Shown piece by piece: positions 1 to 11,216 of a stretch of 64,000 nt of DNA (its first letter is position 1; every line of letters begins with the position of its first letter). The stretch comes from Helichrysum umbraculigerum (taxonomy: Eukaryota; Streptophyta; Magnoliopsida; Asterales; Asteraceae). The DNA lies in NCBI GenBank assembly GCA_949592205.1, contig CATIUR010000006.1, positions 69,436,001 through 69,500,000 on the forward strand, in the 5' to 3' direction. The translations under genes were made by a program, and so were the position numbers. The notes beneath the pieces were generated by a model. That model was not told the DNA's origin and did no database searches. It was given only the letters and a program-made list of their open reading frames with translations.

Positions 1-684
1 GAAAGCAATGTTTACGTTGTTTATAAATCAGACCATGTTCGTTTAGACACAGATAACTAAGTACCTTTGGATAGGGTTCGCGACGTCCTATCATTAAGGT
101 CGTAATCACGTTTACTGGTTGAAAGGCGTTTAGTTTAAATGAGGTTTAAAATCATAGATATAAAGTGAATCAAAACACTATAGTTTAACATTAATCGACA
201 ACGGATTGTGCCCACGACTTTCATAGCTTCCACGTTCCGTACTCCACACATTCGTGATGTTTCCGGCGCTATACAAATGAAAGTCGTATAACGTTACCTC
301 CGTTGTCTCATAATAACATCATCCCAATTAATACGACTAACTACGTCATAGCAAACACGCAATATAACTACTCGCTAATCATGGCAATCAATCCTAAATC
401 TAGCATGATAACAGTAATAACAATCATCATAATAACAATAGATAAAGGATAGATATAACCGTAATAAGAGTGTAGCTGAATACAACGTGAAAGAATACAA
501 TCAGAACTTCGAGTATCCTCCAAGTGATATTACAATATTACCCATCTATTCGTCCGGTTAATACCGTGACTAACTAGCCGCTAACTACGAAAATAAAAAC
601 CTAAATTTAGAGAGAGAATAGAGAGAGAGTGAGAGTGTGTGTTTTGAGGTGTGAAGTGTGTGTTGAATGGGAGGTGAAGCCTTG

Positions 685-692
685 AATTTATA
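685..692 (-). promoter_or_regulatory. TATA-like box of the partial LTR
   Basis: The minus strand reads TATAAATT, followed by about 60 nt of C/A-rich sequence and then a CT-microsatellite leader. This is a common LTR promoter layout. No transcript evidence is available. Confidence 0.45.
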
Positions 693-809
693 GGAAACGC
701 GCAGCCGTATTCTTCAACCGTATTCCGACCTTCAAATGCACAACCGTATCGCACAACCGTATAAAAATGTCATTTTTATTGCATGAACACGAAATACAGT
801 TGGTTTTGC

Positions 810-982
810 CCGTATACGGGTGCACTGGAGCAAATACGGGTGGGCACCAACCGTATACGGCTGGACTGGGCCGTATACGGCTGGGCACATGCCGTATACG
901 GTCTACATAGGCCGTATACAGTCTATGTCCAGCCGTATACGGTCTGGTCCAGTCGTATACGGTCTGTGTCCAGCCGTATTCG
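810..982. repeat. Array of CCGTATACGG palindromes, ~20.5-bp period
   Basis: Perfect CCGTATACGG palindromes start at 810, 851, 871, 892 and 933. One- or two-base variants start at 912, 953 and 973. From 851 to 973 the spacing is 20-21 bp. Further half-units (CCGTATT, ATACGG) occur at about 700-765. Open frames across this stretch only translate the repeat. The array lies upstream of the LTR TATA box. Confidence 0.9.
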
Positions 983-1310
983 GTCCGTTGGTTCTCTGTT
1001 TTTTTGATTTGGCGTAACTTCTTCGTCGTTTATCCGTTTTGAGTGATTCTCTTGCTCACGGTTTCGTAATTTCCTAACGAACAAAATGACATAAGTTAGA
1101 GGTCATAATTCCAAGTATAGCTCAAATTGTGCTTAAATGCGTGAACGGAAGATTCGTTGATCGTTTGTGCTCTATTGTACTCGTTTTTAGGTCTTTTTGG
1201 TTGATTCTTGAAGCATCGTCTAAATTTTAGCCATCATTATGAAATTTAGTATAAAAATGTATATTTCAAATGTTTTCATCCATAATTGGGCTAAAAAGGT
1301 GAGAAAATAG

Positions 1311-1336
1311 CACACAAAAACTTGACTTTTTGTGTG
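1311..1336. repeat. Inverted repeat at LTR terminus
   Basis: CACACAAAAA and TTTTTGTGTG flank a 6-nt loop, 6 bp inside the LTR end at 1342. This gives a perfect 10-bp stem at the element terminus. Confidence 0.7.
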
Positions 1337-1342
1337 TTATCA

Positions 1343-2198
1343 CTTACCACGGCTGGAATTCGTTTAGGGTTTAGGAAAACATTTAGGGTTTACAAATGAG
1401 TTAAATTTATAGAATGGGCTGCCAGACAGCTCCAACCGGCGGTTGGGCTGCTCAACCGGCGGCTGAGCCCAGTCTGCCAGAACGCGTTCACGTTTTGCTT
1501 CGTATTTTCTTCGTTACACGTACGATTGCGATGATTCTTTTTGCGTTGGATTCGATCTTCGAAAATGAAGACTTTGATGTAAATAAATCTCTGAGATGAT
1601 TCTTAACACAAAAATAAGTTTCAACAGCTTGAAATACTTTAGCGTTTTGGTGACGGTTGTCACACGCTTCAAGCTTCCATTTCCAGCTACATCTCCAGTT
1701 CTTGCTACATCTCTAGCTTCTACCGATTGCCAAACAGACAAAATTACACATGATTCTTTTCCATCGTGATCATATATGTGTCAATTTATTTTAAAATAAA
1801 TGTCGATGATATTAAATAAAATTCAGGTTGTCAGGTTCAAACCGAAAATGCATTTGCCGACCCAACCTCCCTAATAAACATCATGCCGGTAGGTTTCGGG
1901 TTGATGAGTTGGTCCCTCAAAAATCCTGATCAAAATTTAATTATATATTAGTCGATTTCGTATGAAGTTTCAAGTCGAGTCAAAATTTACTAGTCTTACT
2001 ATCAAGTATGGCTCTTCAATTGTACGTCTCTTGGAGCTCTGTTATTTCACTACAATGATTTTTAGTTTATATATATATGCATCATTCTTAATTAATAATA
2101 TTTGGTTTTGTCTATTAAATCTCCTTATATTTCATGGTTTACTTAAAGTGCGCACTTCATAGTGACTGCATTTAGAATATTTCGGTAATTGTTCCTGT
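1343..2198. other. Intergenic; telomere-like motifs, no gene seen
   Basis: TTTAGGG occurs at 1363 and 1382 with a degenerate copy between them, resembling a short interstitial telomere motif or telo-box. A small palindrome pair at 1432-1468 is listed separately. The rest, 1500-2198, is AT-rich without a supportable ORF. Confidence 0.5.
1432..1468. repeat. Pair of GC-rich palindromes spaced 20 bp
   Basis: A perfect 15-nt palindrome (CCAACCG-G-CGGTTGG, 1432-1446) and an imperfect 19-nt one (1450-1468, one mismatched pair) share the core CAACCGGCGG. Their centres, 1439 and 1459, are exactly 20 bp apart. Half-related CTGCCAGAC / GTCTGCCAG segments flank them at 1419 and 1472. The host element was not identified. 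Confidence 0.75.
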
Positions 2199-2213
2199 AA
2201 GGCCTCTTAGAAA

Positions 2214-2934
2214 GGCTTTCGATAGTGTGAATTGGAAGTTCCTTCAATGTACAATGGCTCAAATGGGATTTGGTGAAAAGTCGTTCAAGTGTATTCGTAC
2301 ATGCTTAGAATCGGCTTCAATATCCATTCTACTTGATGGATCTCCAACTTCGGAATTCTCAATAAAAATAGGGGTGAGACAGGGTGACTCATTATCTCCA
2401 TTCATATTCCTTATTTCTTTGCAATAGGCGATTCATAAAGACCATTACAAAGGGGTGAAAATTGGCAAGGAAAACATTCATATATCACACCTTCAATATG
2501 AAGACGACACAATTATTTTTGGAGAATGGAGTAAAATAAATGCAAGAAATCTTATGAGAATCATGCATACAAAATGCTTCGGGTCTTCAGATTAATCCGA
2601 ACAAAACCAAAGTGTTTGGTTTAGGGATGGAGAACGAGGAAGTGACATTTCGGCTAATAAAATTTCTTGCACTGCGGGTCAATTTCCTTTGACATATTTA
2701 GGCCCTCCGATTGGTATGAATATGAAAAGAATCGAAAGTTGGAATGCGATAATTGAAAAGTTCAAAAAGAAATTGTCAGGGTGGAAGGAAAAAACAATAT
2801 CATTTGGTGGTCGTTTGACTTTGGTTCGATCGGTTCTTGGGAGCTTGTCATTGTACAATTTTTCCTTGTTTCGTGCACCTATGAGTGATATTCAAAGTTT
2901 AGAGAGTGTGAGAAAAAAATTCTTTTTTTTTGGT

Positions 2935-2980
<46 letters not shown>

Positions 2981-4402
2981 GACAATGAAAATCGTAAAAT
3001 GGCTTGGGTTAAATGGGAAAAAGTCTTAAAAAATCATGTTTTAGGGGGGTTGAACGTTGGAAGTCTCAAAGGTTCTAATTTAAGTCTACTTGGAAAATGG
3101 TGGTGTAGGTTTAGGATTGATGGAGATAGGTTGTGGGTTAGAGTGATCTAAAGCATTCATGGGGAAGATGATGGTTTAAAAGAGAAATGATAGGAAAATA
3201 GGAGTAGTAGGGGTACATGGGGGAGCATCACTAGAGTGGGTTGGGAGTTAGAAAATATTGGTATTTATTTTTTATCTTCATGTGGGAAAATCATTGGGGA
3301 TGGTAATAATACTCTTTTTTGGTTGGAAAAATGGGTTGGTGATTATAAACTAAGTGAGAAATTTCCTAGACCTTTTCATTTGGAGAGTCAAAAGAGGATC
3401 AAAGTGGGTGAGAGAGGGCCTTGGAGGGAGGGTAAATGGTCATGGGAGTGGGGTTGGGTGAGGGAGTTAAGAGGTCGGGGATTAAGTGACTTTAATGAAT
3501 TGTGGGTTTTGATTAATAAGTTTATTCCTAACGTTTTCCAAATGGATAAATGGATATGGATTTTGGAGGATCAGGAAACTTTTACGGTTAAAGCCCTAAG
3601 GGAGATGGTAGATGACAAATATCTTAAACCAATTGCCAACCCCAACGAAACAAGATGGTGCAAAATTCTTCCTAGAAAAGTGAATGTCTTCATTTGGCGT
3701 CTACAACAAGGAAGACTTCCGATTCGTGTATGGCTTGATCATCTAGGTATGGATCTTGATTCTATATTGTGTCCATCTTATGGAGATGCAATAGAGTCTT
3801 TGGACCATTGCTTTGAAACATGCAAAAGCGTGTGGGAGTGATGGGAAATCATATTTAAGTGGTGGAATATGGGATCCTTCAATTTATACTCGGTTGGTGA
3901 TTTGGTTAATCATGAAGGTCCTAATAACTTCACATCTAAGCAAAAGGTGACTTCGCAAGCAGTAGTGTGGAGTATGCTTTATATAATTTGGAAATATCGT
4001 AATAAGACGATTTTCGAGAGCAAGCCTTCAAATTTATCGAACGTTTGTGACGAAGTTCAAGTTTTATCTCACTTTTGGATATCACACCATCAAAGTACAA
4101 CTATTACTTCTTGGAGAGAATGGTGTATTAATCCGCTCGTTGCATCTGACACCTAATTCATTTTGCTCTTTAAGTAGTAGTTGTTAATGAGATTGGTTCG
4201 AAAGTAGAAGTTGCGAAGTTCCAAGAGTGAATTCAATGTCTTCATTTTTTAGTAAGATTTTTCCCTGCTTTGTAAGGTCATGTGCCGAGTCCTTTTGTTT
4301 TAAGTGCTTTATAATTCACAGCTTGTGGATGGCTTTTAGGGTCGGATATTGTAATTGCTATGTCAATTCTCATTATAATATATTTGCCTTTCCAAAAAAA
4401 AA
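2214..4402 (+). mobile_element. 5'-truncated, decayed L1-type LINE
   Basis: Translations in several frames give non-LTR reverse transcriptase pieces in order. KAFDSVNW is followed by GVRQGDSLSPFIF (about 2370-2412), a degenerate catalytic box YEDD (about 2500), and the 'RRKFFxGG' region broken by a poly-G run. The C-terminal zf-RVT-like domain (WCKILPRKVNVFIWRL, then HLGMDLDSILCPSYG) lies at about 3655-3840, with a tail through 4156. Stops and frameshifts separate the pieces. The 3' end is A-rich at 4394-4402. A near-perfect duplication (CCTCTTAGAAA, 2203-2213 and 4405-4415; one mismatch if extended) flanks the element. This fits 5' truncation inside the RT domain during target-primed reverse transcription. 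It is not coding-competent. Confidence 0.88.
2935..2979 (+). repeat. 45-nt G homopolymer inside LINE
   Basis: Forty-five consecutive G follow TTTTTTTTTGGT. They replace the short G-rich codons of the conserved FxxGG segment of the LINE RT, with the downstream frame (DNENRKMAWVKWEKV) resuming after it. The length may be unreliable in the assembly. Confidence 0.9.
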
Positions 4403-4415
4403 GACCTCTTAGAAA

Positions 4416-5400
4416 TATGGTGTGCGCGGGATGGACAATAATCAAAGTAAAACTTGGAGAAGTGACCTAAATGCGCACTAAATACATAACGAGAGATCTC
4501 CTCCAAGTAACTGGTATGGCTATCGAAATCGTGAGCATCAGCATGTCATTTATTTAGTACCTCTCAAGGAGCAGGAACTGCCATTTTAACCACGTTGAAT
4601 CTTGTTGGACACTCTCAAATTTAGTATTTTGACTCTACTACGCACTCGAAATAAAAGTATAAACAAAGATATTGTATTAATTTGTGTTTATAAGACCAAA
4701 TAGGTGATTGTTTAGCAAGATATGATGAATTCATTCTAAATGGTCATCATACATTTTTTGATAGTTAGATATCAAGAAAAGTCACAATGGTTCAAGGAAA
4801 TTCGCACTAGCAGTTTTGAATGAATATGTTTTCAATCAGTGTTGATTATGCGATTTTTCCAAACAGGTTGTTTCATCAAGTAAGGAGCACCAACTGATAT
4901 TACATCAATTTGGTGTTGTTCCTACACAATTAAACCACAAACCTTGATTTCCACTACGTTTGAAAATCGAATTCATATAATTTCATTTGAGTCTGTGCTC
5001 ACCACGTCCTAACCTACATTACAACTTTATACTAGCTAGATCCATTAGGTCTTAGGTAAATCTTAATTACAATAAATTTACCAACAAGATCTGAACCCAA
5101 GCTTTTGAGCGACGATCCGTTGTTGCGGCGCAACGAGTGGGAGTCGGCCCGTTGTGTTGTGACGACATATGGTTAAGGCACAAAGTCTGTGTCGACCAGT
5201 TTAATTAGGCAATTTCTTGTTCTCGAAGTTATTCACCTACTATACAAACAAACCCTATGCTTTATTGTATACCCCGAGCTACAAAATAAAATATCTCTGG
5301 TTTGGCCCGTTGACTAAAATGATTTCCACGATCATATATCGAATTTATATAACAAGGTAAAATTCTTGTTGCGTATTGTTCGTTTATTTGTTGTTGCTTA
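4416..5400. other. Intergenic, no feature recognised
   Basis: About 1 kb of AT-rich sequence between the LINE and the Helitron. I saw no ORF with family resemblance, no RNA gene and no clear repeat boundary. Confidence 0.5.
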
Positions 5401-6803
5401 TCTATCTATATAATTAAAGGAGGAGACTTTAATATATTTGTCAACTTCTAACACATGCCACGTAGGATCTATCATACGTGTCAATATATTGTTACCCCAT
5501 ATTCCATGTCATCATCCCTTTGACAAAACCATTATTTCCATCGAATATATTTGCTAAAAGATTAAATCTCTATAAATATATCTCTACATAATAAAATAAA
5601 GTATTTTTTTCATCCTTTTTATTTTTAATTATCATATCTATGCTTTTAACCATATCATTATGCACATATTCTATGTCATCATCCCTTATAGAATTGAAGG
5701 TTTTTTTTTTACTAAACCACTATTTCCATCAAATATATCTACTAAAACATTAAATCTCTATAAATATATCCTTATATAATAGAATAAAATATTTTTGTCA
5801 TCCTTTATATTTTTAACCATCATATCTATGCTTATAACCATATCATTATTTATTTATTTTAATCAATAATTTTTTAACAATACTCGCACTATGCACTAAA
5901 ACGTGCCTAAATTAGTAATCATAAGAAAAAAAAAACAACTTAAAATATAATACGAATTCATGAACTAGATTATTTAATTTAATGAAATATTAATAACAAC
6001 AAACACTTCATATTAGTATTCGAAATCTATAACATTAGCTACTCTAAAAACAACAAAACTAATATACTCATATTTTATCAACCAATAAAATCCTCAAGCA
6101 AGCACATCATATTACTTCAAACATAGTTATTAAATTGCTCCTATTAGATTTAAGTGCTCTCAAAATATTCAACAAGCTAGCTACTCTTTGACAAATTAAC
6201 TATTCCAAAAAAACAATCAACAAAATAATTGATTCAATTCATATTTAGCAAACTCACAATTCTTTCATTGTTGCTACAGAAACAGGTTCAATATAATATG
6301 TTAAATTGCCCAAACAACCTTCTATAAAGAAAACCAATGATTTAAGAAGATAAAGTAGAGTTGTATGAGCGATAACATTCACATATGACTCCGTGAGAGG
6401 GGCGGTGAATGAAACAAGGTTAAACTGAAAACAAAGTATAATGAAACCTTAAAATAAAGAAACCAACTCGCAATAGTCAAATTAATTGTTGCAACATATA
6501 CGTTAAGGATTCAGTTTTTGGCACGGAGGTGACGTGAATGAGTATAGAAGTAAGACTCATAGGGCCTTTGATTGTTGTAGTTATTTTTTTTTATGCAGTA
6601 CTAAAATAAAAAATTTAAAGTTTCATAAACAAGATATGTAACATTCGTAACAGATTATTTAGAGATATTTTTTTACAATCTCAATCACTAAAATCTAATC
6701 TAAATTGAAACATTACTATAACTTAAATCACAAATTAAATATTTCAAATTATATTATAGACAACAAAATTACATAGTCGTGCATCGTACGGGTTTAACAC
6801 TAG
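5401..6803 (+). mobile_element. Non-autonomous Helitron
   Basis: The left end is A^TCTATCTATATAATTAAAGG, the 5'-TC terminus common in plant Helitrons. The right end has a short hairpin-like CGTGCATCGTACG, then 10 nt and a CTAG terminus (6800-6803) followed by T. This fits insertion between A (5400) and T (6804) without a TSD. There is no Rep/helicase coding. An imperfect duplication of about 150 bp lies inside. A Stowaway element begins 7 bp past its 3' end. Confidence 0.75.
5517..5850 (+). repeat. Imperfect tandem duplication inside Helitron
   Basis: Segments at about 5517-5665 and 5693-5850 share long stretches (for example ATTAAATCTCTATAAATATA and CATATCTATGCTT) in the same order, offset about 170 bp. 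Confidence 0.7.
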
Positions 6804-6810
6804 TTTATTA

Positions 6811-7068
6811 CTCCCTCCGTTCCATTTTTATTGTCCAGTTTTGACTTTTAAAGTCTTTATTTTTCTACTTTAACCTTAAATATTTTTGTTTGTGTTATAT
6901 AATATTTGATGCAAATTATACCCAACGAAAATACATTTAAAACCCATTCCATTCATATATTTTGCATCAAGTATTATATAACACAAACAAAAATATTTAA
7001 GGTCAAAGTTGAAAAAAAAAAAAGACTTCAAAAGTCAAAACTGGACAATAAAAATGAGACGGAGGGAG
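6811..7068. mobile_element. Stowaway MITE (Tc1/mariner)
   Basis: Termini CTCCCTCCGTTCC and its near-complement (GACGGAGGGAG) are flanked by TA at 6809-6810 and 7069-7070, the classic Stowaway signature. The 258-bp body is a near full-length inverted repeat, so the DNA or RNA would fold into one long hairpin. Short ORFs across it are incidental. Confidence 0.93.
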
Positions 7069-7173
7069 TACTTTATTATATATCCGTTTATTATTTGTAC
7101 GTGCGATTCATCTTATTACACACGGATATTGTTTGGGCCCACGATAATTGCCCAAACACTTGGGTACACTTAT

Positions 7174-7357
7174 TGTGGCAAAAGATTGATAACCGGCAAT
7201 CCAGACCGGCCCACAATCGGCTGCCAATTCCATAATGTGGGGGCATACCTGACTCACTCAGCGGTTGTGATTATGGAGGTGCCAGGGCTTGAACCCCTGA
7301 CCTTGTACTTATCTAAAGATGCCCCCATCCATTACCAACTAAGCTACACGCAATTGG
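7174..7357 (-). mobile_element. tRNA-derived SINE
   Basis: On the minus strand the body starts near 7357 and carries a pol III A-box-like TAGCTTAGTTGGTA (about 7346-7333) and B-box-like GGTTCAAGCC, at the spacing of a tRNA promoter. A tRNA-unrelated region follows. A perfect 17-bp duplication (CACTTGGGTACACTTAT) flanks it at 7157-7173 and 7358-7374. The A-rich 3' tail is nearly absent. Confidence 0.85.
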
Positions 7358-7416
7358 CACTTGGGTACACTTATAAACCACTGTATGTGTATTTGACTGT
7401 ATAAATTTATATCATG

Positions 7417-7718
7417 CACTACAAGAAAAATCACCATTAGTGATAAAACTGATTTCGTCACTAACATTATAAAAATTGGTCACTAACTATTTTTGTGACA
7501 AAATTAAGGTGGTCACTTTTTGTCACTATAGGTCCGTCACTGTAGAGACCAAAGGCGAAATGTCGTCACTTTGATGACGAAGCTTCAGCTGAAATTGTCA
7601 CTGAAATGTCGTCACTAGACAATTTTGTGACGACTTTTAGTTTTGCGTGACTAATTAGTGACAAGATTCTAGATCGTCACATAATAGTTTGTCACTAAAG
7701 CCTATTTTTCTTGTAGTG
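7417..7718. mobile_element. CACTA-type non-autonomous element
   Basis: Terminal inverted repeats CACTACAAGAAAAA / TTTTTCTTGTAGTG are flanked by a 3-bp ATG duplication (7414-7416, 7719-7721), as expected for CACTA transposons. The interior is packed with direct and inverted GTCACTA/GTGAC motifs, resembling subterminal transposase-binding repeats. It is 302 bp with no coding capacity. Confidence 0.9.
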
Positions 7719-7721
7719 ATG

Positions 7722-8055
7722 TCTAACAAGGTTCACACCAAATATTATATTGTTTTTTTTCTGAAAAAAAGAAGAAGCAAAACTCATCGTCCTCTTCTCA
7801 TATCTAAATTACTTTTGCACATCTCGACCTTTTGAGAAGCATTATCTCTAGCTGTTGGGAGTATATATATTCACGTGACACGTACCCTTAATAAGCAAAT
7901 ATTAGTGTGATGATAAAAAAGCGTATACATACTTGATTTAAAGATAGGGTAATATATGCATGTGATATGATATCGAATACTACTACTACTACAGTTTACC
8001 ATCTAATGACCAAGAAAATAATAAATAAATATAATTAATTAATATATGGTTGGGA
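7722..8055. other. Intergenic, no feature recognised
   Basis: AT-rich spacer between two DNA transposons. I see no ORF or RNA gene. Confidence 0.5.
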
Positions 8056-8065
8056 AGATTATTAG

Positions 8066-8542
8066 GGAAAATCACAAAAATGATCCAATCATCACACCTA
8101 TCTTAACAAAATAATCATTTGACCAACAATTTTCACAAACTAATCCATTGACTGGCGCCAAAAATGACGCCCCCCGACGCCCCACCTTATTTATTCCATT
8201 TTTAAACCTTAAAGTCAACAAAATGATGGGCCAGGCGCCCCTCGGATGTCACATCGGTGCCCCACCCTCTCACACATGTCACCATCGGCGCCCCCCTCAC
8301 ACATGTCACCATCGGCGCCCCACCCCGTCACATCGGCGCCCCACCCTCTCACACACGTCACCATCAGGGGCGTCGTGCCCATCATTATGTTGACTTTAAG
8401 GTTTAAAAATGGAATAAATAAGGTGGGGCGTCGGGGGGCGCCATTTTTGGCGCCAGTCAATGGATTAGTTTGTGAAAAGTGTTGGTCAAAGGATTATTTT
8501 GTTAAAATAGGTGTGATGATTGGATCATTTTTGTGATTTTCC
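8066..8542. mobile_element. Mutator-like foldback element with long TIRs
   Basis: Perfect termini GGAAAATCACAAAAATGATC continue as inverted repeats of roughly 150 bp on each side, through CCATTTTTAAACCTTAAAGT. The element is flanked by a 10-bp duplication AGATTATTAG (8056-8065, 8543-8552), a size typical of Mutator-like elements. The central loop (8240-8375) is a GC-rich array of CACCATCGGCGCCCC-like units. Mirror-image ORFs on both strands come from the TIRs. Confidence 0.85.
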
Positions 8543-8565
8543 AGATTATTAGTAGTATGACACTA

Positions 8566-8929
8566 GGGCCTGCTCCCGAGTTGTTTTTCCGAAAGAAAAG
8601 AAGAGAAGCGGAAATAATAGAAATTACATTGCGTTCCCAAGTTTTGTTCATGGAGAGAAGAGAAGAGAAGTGAGAGGAGGATTCAACCTTCTTTTCTCTC
8701 CAAACTTTTCTCCAAAGTTGGGAAGATTTGGAAGGATGGAAGATAATACAAGCAATAAAATGTTACTTCCTTCCATTTCTCTCCAACTCGGGAACACGAA
8801 ACATATAAAATTCCAGTTCTTTTCTTTCGAACTCGGGAACGCAAAAATGTTTTTCATCTTCTTTTCTTTTCTATCATTCTATATCCCCTTCTATTCTTTT
8901 CTTTCGATCAAAATCTCGGGAGAAGGCCC
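8566..8929. mobile_element. Small foldback element (MITE), superfamily uncertain
   Basis: The ends GGGCCTGCTCCCGAG and CTCGGGAGAAGGCCC are inverted repeats with one mismatch, bounded by TA on both sides. The interior has purine-rich AAGAAAAGAAGAG on the left and its pyrimidine complement on the right. No transposase ORF is present. Confidence 0.6.
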
Positions 8930-9078
8930 TAAAGCTAGCTACTGGTATAATTAAAATTAAATGATGCCTTGTAGGTTGGCAATTAGTATTTGCATTAAAA
9001 TATTTTACAGTGCTAGAATATTGCAAGCATGTGAAGTACTATTATTATTACTGATAAATATTACAGTACGTAGTAGAT

Positions 9079-9081
<3 letters not shown>

Positions 9082-9111
<30 letters not shown>
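9082..9111 (-). repeat. Poly-T run, possible retroposon tail (antisense)
   Basis: Thirty T are followed by TGACGAAAAAAAGATAATAT. On the minus strand this reads as an AT-rich 3' end ending TTTTTTTCGTCA then poly-A, as in LINE or SINE 3' tails. No TSD was established. The region 9112-9753 has no recognised feature. Confidence 0.4.
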
Positions 9112-9112
<1 letters not shown>

Positions 9113-9756
9113 ACGAAAAAAAGATAATATATTGAATAAGAGATTAAGAAAATCCCAATAATGATACAATTGAGTTACATCTCGTGAACACTTGAAACTA
9201 AGCAATTAATTAATGATTGCATATACTAAGCAATTAATTAAGTAGTACTGTATTATTAATTCACAACCTTAATTTTGGATATTTATAAATCTCATACTTT
9301 GGAATATCAAAATCTCCATCCAAATTAATCGGTGTAAAATGCATATTCTCATTTTTTGCATTTTGTCTCAAAACATTGCATCATATTTAATGCTTCTATT
9401 TGACAAGCAAATTTTGAATGCATCACTTCACTTCACTTTTCACTTTACACTAGTATAATAATAATAATGTTACATGTTATATGTGGTGTAATTTAATAAT
9501 AATTCTATTGGAAGTGTCTCAACGATTGTTGTATATAGTTTTTGTTATTCATTTGTGGAGTATCCATGATTAACAAAAAATTATAACCCACAAAAAAGTA
9601 AATAACATATTTACTTTACATTTAACCCGCAACATATTATTCTCAAAACTTATACCTGATGATCCGTATTAAAAGCATGAGTAAAAGTATTATTTTCACT
9701 ATCAGACAATGTAAAAATTTTAAGCTTCATAAAAATTAATTGTGTACACTTATTTA

Positions 9757-10625
9757 GACCTCTCCCAACGGGCTCCGTCGCTTGTCGTCGGTTTCAACCG
9801 ACGAAAGTGACACCGATGGCACGGCCTAGTCACTTTCGTCCGTCGGTTGTCATCGTCGCTTATCCGACGATCAGTCGGTTTTTGGCGTGCGAGGGAGGTG
9901 GGTCCGAGTGGGTTTAAGCAAAATAAAAAAAATTAAGGAAGTTATGTATAGGAAAAATTTGTAGATGATATGCATGCGTGAAAATTTTGCAGAGGAAATG
10001 TATGCGTGTAGAAGATGATGACATGGGTCCTATTTGTTGTTTAATAATTTAATAAATAAAAGGTGTCGTTGTTGCATGTAAAAAAAGAAGAAAGTTTAAA
10101 TTAAAAACAAAAAAATATAGCTTGTTTATAAAAATAAGTGTAATGTTTTTCTAGTTTATTAACTTTTTTTAACTGAGCTTTGCTACATTCACATAAATTT
10201 TACAAAAAAATTTTCACAAAATGACATGACATATGGAATAAACCAATCACAATCAATTTTAGTTTCTCTCTCTTACATCTCTCTCCTCATCTCGTTGGTC
10301 CAAGTCAGTTTGTGAATATTTTTTTGTAAAAATTTGGTGAACCTAACATTTCTCTTTTTAATTATTGTATTTTATTTTAAGTATTGTAATTTTTTTTTTA
10401 AGTATTGTAATGTTTTTAATTTTAATGAAATGTGTTTTTATTTTAATTATTGTGTATTAATTAATTAAGTTTATTGGTGTGGGTCTCTGAAAAATGAAAC
10501 TGACAGAAACTGACGGATGACTGTTGGGAGTGGCCTGTCAGTTTCTGTCACTTTCTGTCAGTCGGGTGAAAAAGCTGATGTGGCGCGTCAGTTTCCGACA
10601 GTTTCCGTCACCATTGGGAATGGTC
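9757..10625. mobile_element. PIF/Harbinger-like non-autonomous element
   Basis: Termini GACCTCTCCCAACGG and GACCATTCCCAATGG (reverse complement of the right end) match at 12 of 15 positions and are flanked by TTA at 9754-9756 and 10626-10628. That is the 3-bp target duplication of PIF/Harbinger elements. The subterminal regions are rich in short inverted motifs (CCGTCGG/CCGACG on the left, CTGTCAGTTTC/GAAACTGACGG on the right). No transposase is encoded. Confidence 0.75.
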
Positions 10626-10628
10626 TTA

Positions 10629-11208
10629 GAAATAGAAGAAATACCTACTTTTAACCTTTATAAAAAATATTAATTTACCTTATATATGGCCACCGGGTAG
10701 TCTCATTGACTTTGTTTCTCATCCATTGATCAAGTTGACTTTTAATCCAAACCCTCCGATAAAGGGGTTTTCGGTTATATTTGATGACGGTTCTTTCGAG
10801 GGACGATTTATTGTGGGACGGTCTGACAACCTCTACCCCACGTCCTCCTCAGCTTTCAAGGGATGGCATTCTAAATCCACATCTCTATTTTCTCTACTCA
10901 CCTCTCGCTATCAATTCATTCAAATCATCCTCTCAAAACCAAAATCAATATAAAATCTAGGTTTGTTTTTTGATTTAATGTCAATTTTATCTTTTGTTGT
11001 CTATTCTTTTCTGATTTTGAATTTGATTTCTAACTTTGGTGCTTCAACAGGGTAATTTTCTTCATGCCTAACTACTTTTGATTTGAGATGGTTTCATGAA
11101 TCAACTAGATTGTGCTGCAAGGAGGTCGAATTCCACCGACATAACAGTGCTTAATCATAGGTGAGAACGTCCAATCGATTTTGACTATTATAATCTATCA
11201 ATTGCTTG
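10629..11208. other. Intergenic, no feature recognised
   Basis: A single 75-codon ORF (10726-10953) has no family resemblance. The sequence is otherwise unremarkable up to the solo LTR. Confidence 0.4.
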
Positions 11209-11216
11209 ATTTCGTA

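Larger units (their letters stand above)
1..1342 (-). mobile_element. Partial LTR of a Gypsy-type retrotransposon (runs off left edge)
   Basis: Read on the minus strand, this begins at 1342 with TGATAACACACAAAAAGTCA, a typical LTR start, and carries a TATA-like box at 692-685 followed by a CT/CA-rich leader (about 660-600), as expected for U3-R of an LTR. A palindrome array lies just upstream of the TATA. The other LTR end and any internal region are outside the window, so neither the TSD nor the family can be checked. Positions 1-600 hold no recognisable gene and are read as the R/U5 side. Confidence 0.55.

Noticed and set aside
783..1017. Two overlapping small ORFs rich in VYG/RIR
   Set aside because: They only translate the CCGTATACGG repeat.
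1363..1388. Interstitial telomere or chromosome-end relic
   Set aside because: Only two exact TTTAGGG copies and one degenerate copy, too few for more than a chance motif or telo-box.
7270..7350. tRNA gene on the minus strand
   Set aside because: A- and B-box-like motifs are present but there is no cloverleaf with acceptor stem, and an exact TSD shows it is a SINE.
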